Below, one piece after another: positions 24,101-34,639 of a stretch of DNA of 64,000 bases. Source of the stretch: Aptenodytes patagonicus (taxonomy: Eukaryota; Chordata; Aves; Sphenisciformes; Spheniscidae); the NCBI RefSeq assembly GCF_965638725.1, contig NC_134970.1, positions 3,167,001 to 3,231,000 on the forward strand, read 5' to 3'. Each line of letters opens with the position of its first letter. Within the stretch, counting starts at the first letter, position 1. The position numbers and the translations under genes are program-made. The notes beneath the pieces are model-generated. The model was not told the DNA's origin. It searched no databases and saw nothing but the letters and a program-made list of their open reading frames with translations.

Positions 24101-26625
24101 CAGTGTAGTTGATCTATCAAATTTTGCTTTTCCTTGAACTCAGCAGCTGCTGCTGTGGATTTTAGACTCTACAGAAGTGGTTTTATTTTTCCCTCCCTTC
24201 CTTCCCTCACCGCTGGTCCTATGCTACCCACCTTGCTCATTGTCCTTCCTGCTCAGCTCCTGTTATGTTGCTTGTACTAGTACTGATAATTGCTATTTGT
24301 AGAAAACGGGAATGTGATAAAAGAAACGTAGTCTATACATGGAAGAATGTGGTGGATGTTTTCTGGGCTTCCATTTAATCCTTTCACACTGCACCTTGCA
24401 AAATCCAGAAATGAAACAGCCAAGAATATCCTTAGCCCTCGTTTGTACCCTGGGAGGTACTGAGTAGCTTCTAGTGTCAGATTTACCGGACAGGGTAATT
24501 CTCTTTTGACTTCTCAAATCATTGGGAGGCATCCAGTATGTTTTAAAGTACGATAGTAAGGAATTGTCTGGGTTGTGTAGGTCCTCAGATGTTTTTGCTG
24601 GCACCTGTTACACATCCTGATTGCTCTGTTGTGCCACGCTGGATGGACAAGACCGGTTTGAAGACCGAATTGAGTATAACCGTTAGTTTCATCAGCAGGC
24701 CTGTTGATTGCTTTCTTTTATCACGCTGCTAATTAACACGACCATATGCAAAAGGATATAGATGAGAAAGGATCGTGCACTGGAAACAACAATGTGGCTT
24801 CCAAAACGAATTTCAGTCATTTGCTTCAGAAAATCAATGCTGTGTGTTTTGACTTTTCCATGTTTAAGTAGCTGTATAAGCAGTCTGTTTTCAGAGAAGT
24901 AGTTTTAATAGCAAGTATTTTTGTTCAACTTTTTCAAGGTATGTTTATGTAAGTTTGTTATCCGCTTGTTTTACTAATTTGCTCGATCTACGTTTGTAGA
25001 CAGATCTCAGCGTACTTTCTTCTCGCAGCTTGGGATCACTATTGCATCGGTCTGTTCCGAGAGCTGGAAAAATAATACTCCCATTTCCTCTAACGCATTT
25101 CAAATGAAGCAACATTCTAGGCAGACTCCTTGTTTTTTACACATCCTTGCAAAGCCGTATTTGGGAGGATTTTTGTGTGGTTTTGCTTGTAATGCTCCCA
25201 TGCAGTTGTTATAGTCTGACTTGCTATAAAAGACAGCAGTGGAATTTTACTGGCTACTGCTGCTGAGCTTGGGATGTGCATACCCGTGCCAGTACAGTGA
25301 GCTTTGGGTTTTGGACGCTGTAAAATGGAAATTTTCTTTTCTTACGAACAAATGGGTTTAGACCCAAGTTCCCTACTTACTTTACCCATCTGTTGGAGGT
25401 GGTAGAGCTTTCTAAAATTTACTTTTAGTCTTTGTTGCCTGTAAGCACTTTAAGGTATTTTTCCATGTTGGTGTTCTTTAGCTTGACTGAGCTATGGGCA
25501 AATAATTAATATTGCTATAATGGACTTCTGTCTCTCATTAGGACCTGTTGTTATGCTCCCTTCTACAGTACTGTTGACTTAAGAGGATCTGATAGATCCG
25601 TGCAGTAGATCTCAGTAGTCAGTGTTGGAAGTGTCTATATGAGTCATGTTATAAGAACAGACTGTCCGCTGAAAGAAACCGTCGCTTGGATCTTTCCAAA
25701 CTCACAGTAGTCTTTCAGTCCATGAAGTTCATGTCTGTCTTCCTCTGTTCTCTTTATGGCTCCCGCTTAAAATTCCTGTTTTGGGTAGCCAGTTTTTTCT
25801 TGGGGTGGTTGGTGTTCCACCACGTGCTGATACACACTTCCAAATTCAAATGGCCACCTGCCTGGGATCCTGGAGCCAAGACTGCCTTTTCTGTCTCTCG
25901 TGCATGAAGCTGTTAATTCTGCTAGTTCCTTGTGCGCTTGCTTTCTGAAGTAACTAATCGGTCGCTAAAACAGTCACACAACAAGCATTTCTCCTCTGGA
26001 AACTGTTTGCTGATATGCCATAATACAGTGTCTTTCTGCAAGCTGCGTGGCCGGGACTTGGAGCCCGCTGCAAGTGCGTCTGTGTCACTGTGCTGTGCAG
26101 TCTGGCAGTAAATGTCTTATTCTTAAAGCTGCTGTGTCAAAATCAGGTTTTGTGTAAACAAACTGAGAGGCTTGATCCATTTTATAGTTTTAGAATAAAA
26201 TCTTACGGCGATCTGGTTTAACCCAAACTTAGGTGGAACTTGTTGTTTTCAGTTGTGCTTTTGCTCTGAGATTTTGGGATTGGTGAATCAAAAAATTTTA
26301 CACCAGGTAAGTTTGCTCGCAACTTTGTGCAGTAAAAGCTCAGAGTTGCTTAGCCACCTTGTCCATGCCTGTGCACGTGATCTCAAATACAAGTGCAGAA
26401 ATACTAGAGATCTTAATTTGTCATAGGCGGTGTCTTGTTGATTATATCTCATTCTGGAAAGAATGGTTTTATCTAGAAAATCTTGTTCTCTTTCAGTTTT
26501 TTTCTGGAAATGCTACCGTATTTGGTGGTCTCTGGTTTCTGGTAACATCTGTTTGAGTCTGATTACTTATTTTTCACCTGTCTTTGATCTCTTTAGCAGG
26601 TGGTGCAATCTCAGAATTGTTATGA
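17584..26625 (+). CDS. RBBP5: RBBP5, retinoblastoma-binding protein 5 (complete, 539 aa)
   Basis: Coding exons: 17584-17602, 17792-17817, 17936-18108, 18550-18690, 19193-19355, 19817-19926, 20102-20221, 20490-20643, 20754-20825, 21401-21518, 22322-22391, 22511-22740, 23011-23205, 26597-26625. The total is 1,620 nt, or 539 aa; the human protein is 538 aa. RBBP5 is a core subunit, with WDR5, ASH2L and DPY30, of MLL/SET1 histone H3 lysine-4 methyltransferases in the nucleus. Residues 1-325 form the WD40 propeller, for example IVIWDF and VSQWDVLSG. The 21401 exon carries the acidic ASH2L-binding segment ([11 protein letters not shown]). The 22322 exon carries the WDR5-binding motif EEVDVTSVD. The tail has basic NLS-like runs KKKPK and KSKKKQ and an AT-hook-like GRPKGSKGK. 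The start is the family [15 protein letters not shown] and the end is AGGAISELL. The three tiny or small first exons lie in the CpG island. Confidence 0.97.
23206..26596 (+). other. RBBP5: RBBP5 last intron (3.4 kb)
   Basis: This is the longest RBBP5 intron and separates the 23011-23205 exon from a terminal exon with only 29 coding bases. It is AT-rich with several homopolymer tracts (G-run near 23563, T-runs near 23830 and 24040). I see no embedded gene or recognisable transposon. Reading through the donor adds only a few codons (GKENPA-like) before a stop at 23225, so intron retention would give a slightly different C-terminus. Confidence 0.8.
26597..26625 (+). other. RBBP5: RBBP5 terminal coding exon with NAGNAG acceptor
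   Basis: The 29 coding bases finish the conserved C-terminus AGGAISELL. The acceptor is a tandem tagcag. Using the first AG gives the alanine seen in the human ending ([11 protein letters not shown]). Using the second AG, three bases downstream, removes that alanine. I chose the first because it reproduces the human residue order. Confidence 0.9.
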
Positions 26626-28415
26626 AGACACTCTTCTCTATCTTCCTGTACTCTTTCCTATATTGGCACCATAATGTGGAAAACAGATGAAATGCTCAGT
26701 CAGAGTGGACTGACTAAAACAGCAGACTGATTGTTCACGGATTCAGGGAGTGACTTTTGTAAGAAATGAATATGGAAGAGGAAACGGCCTTCGTTCCTCC
26801 TTAACTGCCTCTTCATGGAACAGTGTAAGATGCTGACTCTCAGGTCATGCGATTTGCAAAGAGACTAACTGGACTGCCTTTGGGTTGACATATGTATTTC
26901 TCAAGTGAGCCGGTACCCAACGTTCTGCCACTCCACAGCTCATCAGCCATTGTCTTTAAATATTTTTTTTCTTTTGTTCCTGGATTGAAGAATACCCAAA
27001 GTCTGTATTTTTATTCCCGATGCCGTATGACTGTGTATCCTGCAAACTTCCCTTTCTTTGCTGTTAATTTTCCTTTCAGTGAGTTGTAAGTCCTTCTATG
27101 CCAGCTGCATTACCTTATCAGCTTTTCTGTTAGCTCAGTGTGATGTCTTCTGTGCTGACATGCTTAGTAAAGCGCTGCTGCTGATGTGCCAGGTTTGATT
27201 TCATCTCAAGTGGACAGAGATCCAATGTGAAGAATCAAGGCACCCTCTGAAGTCTGCAAAGAATGAATCGTCATATTGTGAATATTTTAGATGTGAAGGA
27301 TGACTCTGCTTACGGGAAGAGGAACAAGTGGAAGTAGCTCTAGATAAAATACTCAGTTTATATGCTTTCTTCTAGCCTGTGATATGAAAAGCTGTGTTGG
27401 CAGTTTCTTTCTCTCTTTGCAAGTGTTTTTATTCTGTCTCTTTCCTGTGAGGTGCCCTACCAGAAACAACTGGTTCCCTCCTTAGCTGGTAGGTACTGGC
27501 AGCTGGAGAAGAAACAGAACCAATGTTTCTCCGAACTGAAACAGTAGGTTTTCAGGGTTTTTTTTCCCCACTTCTGGATCAAGAATGGAAGAAAGATGAA
27601 TGCTAACAGCTCATTCCCAGCCATGCTTCAACCTTTTAATCCTTAAAGACGGTTGTAATATTTTCCTTGTGGGAATGGGAAGAGACGCTTTCTCTATCCA
27701 ACACCTACAGCCTCTCTGTAGTACCTCTCTCTACTAGACCAACCGCCTGTTAAAAGAAAGTTTTCATTCCTAATGCCCCTTGTTTTATAGACTTTTATAG
27801 TTCCTATGCAATTACTTTCAGTTTTTCCCTAGATGTAATTATTGAGATTATCACTACGTATTTAAATTTTCAGTGTCCTGCAGACATGAAAAACCAAGAA
27901 GAGGAGTCATAAAGAGATTGATTAATTTGCAGTCGGAAGTATGCATAGTTGCATGAGATATAAGCGTGGGAAGAGAGGAGACATTTTAAATCGGAAGGTT
28001 TTTTAAAACTGGTATTTTCATTTCTGGCTTTGGTACAGTGGCCTGCTTCATTTAATGAAATTCATTCCCATGCGTACAGTATTAGTTCTCTTTGTTCGTT
28101 CTGCTTGTAGGATGACTCGCATCTTTCCTGGAACACTGTTATGTCAAATCCACCCATACGTGGTGTGGCTGAGCCCACAAGCTTTGAAAGATGCACAGGC
28201 AATGGTTCTCTAGATTATTTTAAAGCATATAATTTGCCACAGACTCCAGCCTTCATTTCTGTTAAAACTTCTCTGTACAGTGTATATGTCCTTGGTTTAT
28301 GTTCTTCCATCTTTTATTTTATTTTTTGGTATCTGTAGTTTTGTATAATATTTGTCGGATACTGGCTTGATGGTAGTATTTAGCAGTGATGTTAGTTTTT
28401 GTGTTTGTAAATAAA
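26626..28415 (+). other. RBBP5: RBBP5 3' UTR (probable extent)
   Basis: T-rich non-coding sequence follows the TGA at 26623-26625. An AATAAA at 28410-28415 is the clearest polyadenylation signal before TMEM81, implying a 3' UTR near 1.8 kb. The open frames inside are short and lack family resemblance. Shorter forms are possible. Confidence 0.55.
28410..28415 (+). promoter_or_regulatory. RBBP5: Candidate RBBP5 polyadenylation signal AATAAA
   Basis: A canonical hexamer sits in a T-rich context (gtaaataaagag) with GT-rich sequence downstream. It is placed after the RBBP5 terminal exon and before TMEM81. Confidence 0.45.
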
Positions 28416-30111
28416 GAGGTATGTTTTATTTCCTAAAGTCAATGGGTAAGTTTTGGCTTTTCCATACTTCCGTGATTGTTTATACTGTGACAATGTTTAG
28501 GAATCCTACAATACAGCTCCGCTGCAAACGCAAACATACTGTGCCTTCACCACAGCTGGTGCGTTGTTGTTTGTTTGGTTGTTTTTTTAGCGTGGCATTT
28601 GGTTGATGATCTCTTTTCAAGAGACAGGAGTAAATCTGTAGTCCAATAAAAGCCCTGTATCCCCGAGTGCAGCCTAGGCGCTCCGAGACAGACGTGCGAA
28701 AGGGGAGCTGAACACACAGCGTGCTGGGCGTAGAGTGCACCTCCAGGGAAACTGAATGTGGAAAATACATCTACTAGATCTTCAGAAGTCTTCATTTTAA
28801 TAAATTAAGGATTTTTAGGAAGAGAAATAAGGACATTCGTTAGCAGAGCTGTTGAAGAACATGGCAATCCAAATCCTTTCTGCAATCCATAATTCAGGTG
28901 CTGGTAAGGAGATACTGATTATTGAACTGGCTTGACCACAGTTCAGTTACGCCATCAGAAATAAGTCACTTTGATTTTTTTTTTTTCATGAAGAACTTTT
29001 GTAGTAGTGCATTATTCTTTTGGGACGCTTGAGTGTTCACTAAGTGAATTGTTCTGGGTGTACGAGTGGCTTCTGTTTTACAGATGCATCAGTTGAACGC
29101 GGAGATTTTGGCTCAGATTGCTCGTCGGAGTCAGTGGCTGTATGTGGCGCAGAGCGCGGGGCTCAGGCTCACAGCTCCTCTGAGTGATGTTGCGAGGCCA
29201 GTGCTGTTGAATCCCTTCTGAGTCTGATAGTGGATGTCAAGAGCCTTATACGATGCTTTTGTGCTGAGTCCTCATCTCGGAGGACTCGCTTTGGCTTCAG
29301 ACTTAGGGAAGTTCTTTGTTCTCCCTCGGAAGGTTTGGGGCCGCATTCTGACCCGGGCAGCCGGACTGTGACATCGGCACCGCTTCCCCGGGAACATGGG
29401 CTCGCGGAGACGTGAGTGACCAGTGAACCCTGTGTAGAGATGGATGTCGTCAGTGACAAAATACTGTTCAGATTGCCTTTGATGGCAGTGCCATCAGACT
29501 GTCTAGACGTTGAAATCGTGTTTTTGTGATCTTGGTAATTTGGGGAGTGCTTTAGATTTTGGTGTATAAAACAACTGGTATATGAACCAGAACTGCGTAG
29601 GTGCTGCGTAAGGAATTAGGCTTTCTTTATGCTCAACAGCATTATTTTAAAGGTTCCAGTAGCGATTACTTATATTGTTTTATAGTTTGGTGGGAAAATG
29701 AAACTGGAACAGTACTTCTTTACAGTGGCAATTCATCTAAAATAGTACGTAAAATCTTACAGAGAAGGGAGGACTTAATCTTTTTTAAAATTGTCAAATA
29801 GATCCCAATTGCTGGAATATAGTGGATTAAAACATTCTGCTGCTGTGTTACACGAACTGGAATTTATGATTCACACTGACCAACGTAGTAACGTGTTGCA
29901 TCTTCTTTAGCAGTGTTGTACTTCAAGCCTGTCTTGTTGGAGGGTTTTTCCTAACAGAAGGATTGTGTCTTGAAGATGATGCTGGTGGGATTTCAGAAAT
30001 ACTTAGTTTGAAGGTTTACAAAGAATGATTTGTGGGTTCGTTTTTGGTTCTTTTTGACTACTGAATTTGCACAGCTTTAGAAAGCAGCACAGGTGATTGA
30101 TAACCCCCGAT
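28416..30111 (+). other. RBBP5-TMEM81 interval with candidate TMEM81 5' UTR exon
   Basis: No coding gene is supported here. A moderately GC- and CpG-richer patch at about 29100-29411 ends in a strong donor (gtgagt at 29412). A plausible acceptor (gaatttgcacag) ends at 30074, just before the TMEM81 ATG. This suggests a non-coding first exon ending at 29411 spliced to 30075. It is only a splice-signal inference. Confidence 0.3.
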
Positions 30112-30906
30112 ATGAAGACCTTGGGGAACAGCCACATCCTTGGGATATTACTTTGTGCTTTCTATCTAGTGTTGGTAGTTTCCTCTGAAACTGAAATTAC
30201 CATCCCAGAAGAGCTGAAGTCAGCTGTAGCGAAAATTGCAGTCAACAGCACATCCTGCAGCGTCACCTGTGGGCTGGGCTTCAAACTGGAGGAGATATGC
30301 GAGATCACTCCGGACGGAGGGAGGAGGAATTGTACCTTGCGCCGGTCGGGCTGCCTGACCAGCTGGGTTTGTGGCTTACTCCACTTCACCGTCCCTGTGG
30401 GCAAACCCTTCCAGTTCAGCTGCCTGACCTCGGACGCAGTCGGCTTTGGTAGCCGAGCCTATAGCTATACGTGGAGGCTTGCTCAAGGCCTTATCACCAC
30501 AAATGATGTACTGTTCAAACCTTTCAAAAACCCCGATTCTGTCATCAGATTTTCCCCTACCAGGGAATCTGATGCAGGGACTTACCGATGTGATGTGCAG
30601 ATGTTGAAGACCTTCAGAGTCATCAAGAGGGTCTACTTTGGGGTCAGAGTGATCCAAAATGACTTAGTGGATCTGAACTTTCAAAAATCCCTGACCTGGG
30701 AACAGAAGTTGGCGGCAAATAAGGAGGAAGGAAACACAGAAAACAGCACCCATGAAGAAGTGCAAGAGCAGCAGCACTTTTGGCAAGGAGAATTGTTTTA
30801 TGAATGCTTGGTAGGCATTGGAAGTGGAGTGATAGGGGGTGTCTTGGTGAGCATGGCTCTCTACTTCTTCCAGAAGATTTTGGGAAGGAGAGCTGCAGAG
30901 AAATGA
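30112..30906 (+). CDS. TMEM81: TMEM81, transmembrane protein 81 (complete, single coding exon, 264 aa)
   Basis: The start at 30112 (MKTLGNS) aligns with the human MKVLATS start; an in-frame TTG slightly upstream is not needed. Residues 1-25 form a hydrophobic signal peptide. Next comes a cysteine-rich segment (VTCGLGFK, CLTSWVCG), then an Ig-like domain with its two cysteines and tryptophan visible (FSCLTSD, YTWRLAQG, GTYRCDVQ). A spacer precedes one membrane segment near residues 230-252 (VGIGSGVIGGVLVSMAL) and a short basic cytosolic tail. Length is close to the human 255 aa. TMEM81 has been described as a sperm membrane protein acting with IZUMO1 and SPACA6 in a conserved fertilisation complex. 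It lies downstream of RBBP5 on the same strand, as in human, and converges tail-to-tail on the PDZRN-like gene. Confidence 0.95.
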   Translation: MKTLGNSHILGILLCAFYLVLVVSSETEITIPEELKSAVAKIAVNSTSCSVTCGLGFKLEEICEITPDGGRRNCTLRRSGCLTSWVCGLLHFTVPVGKPFQFSCLTSDAVGFGSRAYSYTWRLAQGLITTNDVLFKPFKNPDSVIRFSPTRESDAGTYRCDVQMLKTFRVIKRVYFGVRVIQNDLVDLNFQKSLTWEQKLAANKEEGNTENSTHEEVQEQQHFWQGELFYECLVGIGSGVIGGVLVSMALYFFQKILGRRAAEK

Positions 30907-32335
30907 ATGAGATTTAATGCAATTGCTTGTCTCTGTCTCCTTATTAGCGTTGATGCAGTATTCTGTGATGTTTGTAAATATTTTTTTTTTTTTCTGGCTG
31001 ACACAATCTATTTCCAAATATTTTCTTAAGCTTCGGAGTCTGGTAAATTAGTACAGAACTGTAGCACCAGAGCTTGAGTCTTAATGGAGTAGTGCAAACA
31101 GTAGCTCCAGATGGGGCAAGGCAGTTTGCCTCCACGTTGTGCGAAAGGATGGTCTGGAATGGTCCAGACAGGAGGTAGAGGACACTGAGCCACAGAAACT
31201 GCCCACTGCTTGCTGCTAACTACCTTGCCATGCTCCTCTAGCTGGCCTTTATTTTACCTCTAGGTGTTCGGGGTTTTTTTTTTATTTAGTTAATAACTTG
31301 CAATCCCGATTCCTGTCTTATTTCCTCGAATTTCTTCTGCTTTGCCCAGAACTCTGGTGATGTGAGCTGACACGGATCACAATTTGGTAGATGGTGTTTC
31401 TCCAGCAAGAGGTGCAAAGAAGTAAGGATGCTTTCGAGGTGGGCTTACAGACCAGGTTTCCTGGCTGTCTGGTGTCCTTTCCATCAGATCCAAGTGGTCT
31501 GGTCTCAGCAGCTGGGGGGCAGCGTGGGGACAAGGGGTGGACCACCACGGCCTGCTTCCTCTAGAGAGATTCATCTCCCCGCACTGCAGCCTGGAAAACA
31601 GTAAAGTCTCTTCAAGCGATAGCCCTGTTTCAGAGCTTGCCCTGTTTCCTTTGTAGTGTAGAATAGCGAAGCAGGGAGCATTGGGTAGCACAAGCAAATC
31701 TTCAATTTGAGCACTGCTGCTTAGGAACATAACTGGGTGATTTTAATCATGACTCAGAGCTGAGCTCATTCCTGAAACCTTTAAAGGGGGAGGAAGGAAA
31801 GAGTTCAGTGGGCTTGTGGATCTTTCATGTTTCTAGTAATTAATAAGTATAAAACATGCAGCAGCTCAGTAAGGAGTATTGTTTCCCCCTTGGTAGCAGA
31901 ATCCACAGAGGGACCTATTAAGTGCCTTCAAGACTTTCTGTCTCTTATTTCACAGTAAACAACTGTATTTACTAAGTCTGTTTCCTTTTTTTCTGTGAAC
32001 TAAAGTACAGGAATGCATAGCACACCCAATTCTGGGGAAAATAATGATACGACTCTAATATTAAAGATTGAAGCATACTATTTTTTTTCCTTTTTACCAG
32101 GACAATAACAAAAAAGCTTTAATATAGAAAGAGATGGATATAGAAGTAAATATCTTATTTGCAGAGAATCCTATATAAAAAAAATCAGGCTGAAACATAG
32201 TGAGCCAAATCTTCATGTACAGTCAAGTTGGTAATAAGTATATCGGGACAACAATCTGTAGACCCTGGGGTTGTCTAGCTGCATTTGAGTGGAGAAGCAA
32301 GCCTGTCATCGGGCTTGAATTCCCGGTTTGTAGTT
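30907..32335. other. Convergent 3' region between TMEM81 and the PDZRN-like gene
   Basis: This stretch contains the TMEM81 3' UTR (+) and the PDZRN-like 3' UTR (-). Possible signals are ATTAAA on + at 32060-32065, and on - ATTAAA at 32118-32123 or AATAAA at 31281-31286. If the distal ones are used, the two 3' UTRs overlap. No coding frame is convincing. Confidence 0.4.
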
Positions 32336-34639
32336 TTACTGAGTTCCCTGTTTCTGCGGGGAGACTTTAATGGCCACAATAACCAGCAGAAGTTTGGAAA
32401 TGTTGGGGGGAACCGGTCGGCGGTGATAGAAGATGCTTTCGGGAAGTTGCACTGTCCTTTCCTGATGCCTGGGGCGACCCTCTGGGGAGGGACAGGAGGG
32501 TTGCCACACAGTTGTGACAGACAGCAAGGGACTGTATGTCCTTCCATCTGGCGACCTGGTCCTGTGGGTCAGAAGCTCCTGAATGGTGATCCAGTTGTCC
32601 AAGATTTTCTTGTTTCTGTTCTTCATCAGCTGCTTCTGACTCAGCTCCACAATACTGAAGTTTCTCCTGTGCTCAGCGCTGGCTTTGTCTTCGCTGGGCT
32701 GTTCCCTCTGGCTCTGCAATGCTTTTCTCTGTTTCTGTTCCTCGGCTAGGAGCGTGTGCTGCTTTCTCTGATCCTTATTCCAGTATTTCCCAGTCTTTCG
32801 CTCGCTGAGGGCATCCTCATCTGTGGTCAGTCTGCTTTGTTCTTCTGCGATTCCCAAGGCCCTGTCCTTTAGCAGCCAGGTCTTGTGTTGCTTCTTCAAG
32901 GACCACTTGCTCCTTTCACATGCCAGCCTCCATCTGTTCCCGTTATCCCCTGCTCTGCCCTCTGGGCTCTCACTGCATCGCCTTGGTTTTGCTGGCACTC
33001 TTGCCGGGTCGCTTAAACACTCTGCAGCAGCCTTTTCCTGCAGCAAGATCATGTAGCTCCTGTAATGACGTGCGTGGTGAGGAATCGTAAGCTCTTTTGA
33101 GCCAGCAGTGATGTACGGTGGTGGGCACACGTCTGTGGCCTGTGCTGATGGTTTGTTCTCGCTGGCTTTATTTCTGTCCCCGCTCACTGCACTCTGCAGG
33201 CAGAGCTCACCCCTGTGCTGCAGCCCTTTCTCTCTTGGGGTGCTATTTTCATCAACCTGAAGGCACTTAGGGAGCCACTGGTCCTGTTTGCATTGCTTGC
33301 AGCCCCCCTCCTGGCCTCCTGACCCGTGAGGCATTTCTTGTTCCCTAGAAATTGGTCTGCACTGGCTGCATCTGCTTTCCAGGAATTCTTGAAATCTTCT
33401 GCACCCCTCTGTGCTTACGCTGCAGAAACTGGAATCGCTTAACTCATTGTAGGTGGGGAACTCGTCCGTAAGCAGTCCTCTCTGTGCAGGTGTACTGGTA
33501 CAGAGATCTGTGCTGGGACCTTCCTGGCCACGGGCTGGTTCTGCTGCTGCGTCAGGCCCTGAATTCTCACCTGGCTGAGTGCTGGTGTCAGTAAAGCCCA
33601 GGCCACTGTCCCACTCGGGATAGAGAAATTTCTGGTTTTCTTCTTTGCCTTCACTGTTTTCACTTTCTGCCTCAAAACAAACACCCACAAGCTGTCAGAT
33701 ATCTTTGGGGCTATCCTCCCTGGCTGAGCATGAGTCATCTCTCTAAGCATCCTCCAACTGTATGCAATGGCAGGATTTCTCTCTTGCCTTAAGCTCTCCC
33801 TGCTACTGCTGTAAACAGCCTGAGATGTGGCCTTACCAAGCTCCCAGAGACACTGGAGAGAGCTGCAGGGATGGAGTAACAGCTGCTGAAACTCAACTCA
33901 TCTTGATGAACGAGGGCTAATGCCTGAAAGAGTATAATGGGGGCAGGGAACATGCAAACCTGATGATGTAAGGCTGAGGTGACCAAAAAAGATTTTCAGA
34001 AGGTATGGAGGCAGAATGGGGTGGGATACCTTATAGTTCAACTCTTCTTTTCCCATGGCACAGGGTGCAGGAAGTGGATAATTAGATTCATTATCACTGT
34101 TGCAATTCTGTGGCTGCCAGTAATCAAAGAAAGCCCTGCGGAGAAACCAAACAGGAACACCGGTCCCTCCCCAGCCCAGCGAGAGGGGCTGGCTCTGTGC
34201 TTTGGCATGCTGAGGGCCATATTTTTGTTATTGTCTGAATGGCCAAACCAAAGAACCAGTGCTAGGCAGGAGCTAGATCAGCCTGTTTTAAGGTTAGTGG
34301 ATGCAGCTGATTAGAAATCCAGCTTGGAGAGATGTCGGCTGACCTTGTGCTTTGCATGCTATGCTATTGCTGCTTTCCAGGAGACATTTCTTTACCTTGA
34401 GCAACGCGTTGTACGTACCCATCTAGGCAGAGATTTAAACCTGATTTGCTGCAGTTCTCTTCCTTGCGGCATTGCTCGTTCCCTGCTCTGAAGTCCATCT
34501 GGGTTGCAGCATCAGATGTTCGGGGAGGCTTGTGGGCAGACTTCTGTCTATGCACTTCCAGCGTAATCTGTTCCCCTCTACTCTGGAGTATTTCTAGGAT
34601 CTCCTCTAAGCTGGCTCTGGAGATATCTTTTCCGTTGAC
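32336..34639 (-). CDS. PDZRN3/PDZRN4-family (LNX3-homology) gene, 5' end not found
   Basis: Exons in transcript order: 34639-34419, 34135-34030, 33923-33837, 33670-32336. They give 582 aa, phase-consistent. The first exon begins at the family splice position before VNGKDISRAS, the second half of PDZ1, and ends with ATQMDF, matching the family's TQTD-type motif. The second exon ends GKEELNYK, like the family's EELEYE. The third (ALALVHQDE) matches only the end of PDZ2. The last exon carries the family landmarks: DSGLGFTD (family DSGVGRTD), CRRFQEFLESRC (family CERFRELLELKC), ARHYRSYMILLQEK, TTDEDALSERKTGKYW, and near the end NKKILDNWITIQELLTH and SPLLSVTTV. PDZRN proteins are cytosolic scaffolds, and the long forms are RING E3 ligases. 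Oddities: no RING or TRAF exons found, PDZ2 core absent, and the stop after VTTV lost. The last exon's acceptor could instead be at 33691. It follows CNTN2 on the same strand. Homology is near certain; activity is not known. Confidence 0.85.
32504..33085 (-). other. LNX3-homology region with overrun of the canonical PDZRN stop
   Basis: This is the best conserved part of the PDZRN-like protein, from HHARHYRSYM to LLSVTTV. In PDZRN3 and PDZRN4 the protein ends at VTTV, a class I PDZ ligand. Here codon 32506-32504 is TGG instead of a stop. Translation continues for 56 codons of unrelated, low-similarity sequence to the TGA/TAA-type stop at 32338-32336. Confidence 0.85.

Noticed and set aside
32285-32749. 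Plus-strand 154-codon open frame
   Set aside because: It is the antisense shadow of the conserved PDZRN-like last exon, whose minus-strand frame carries the family motifs.
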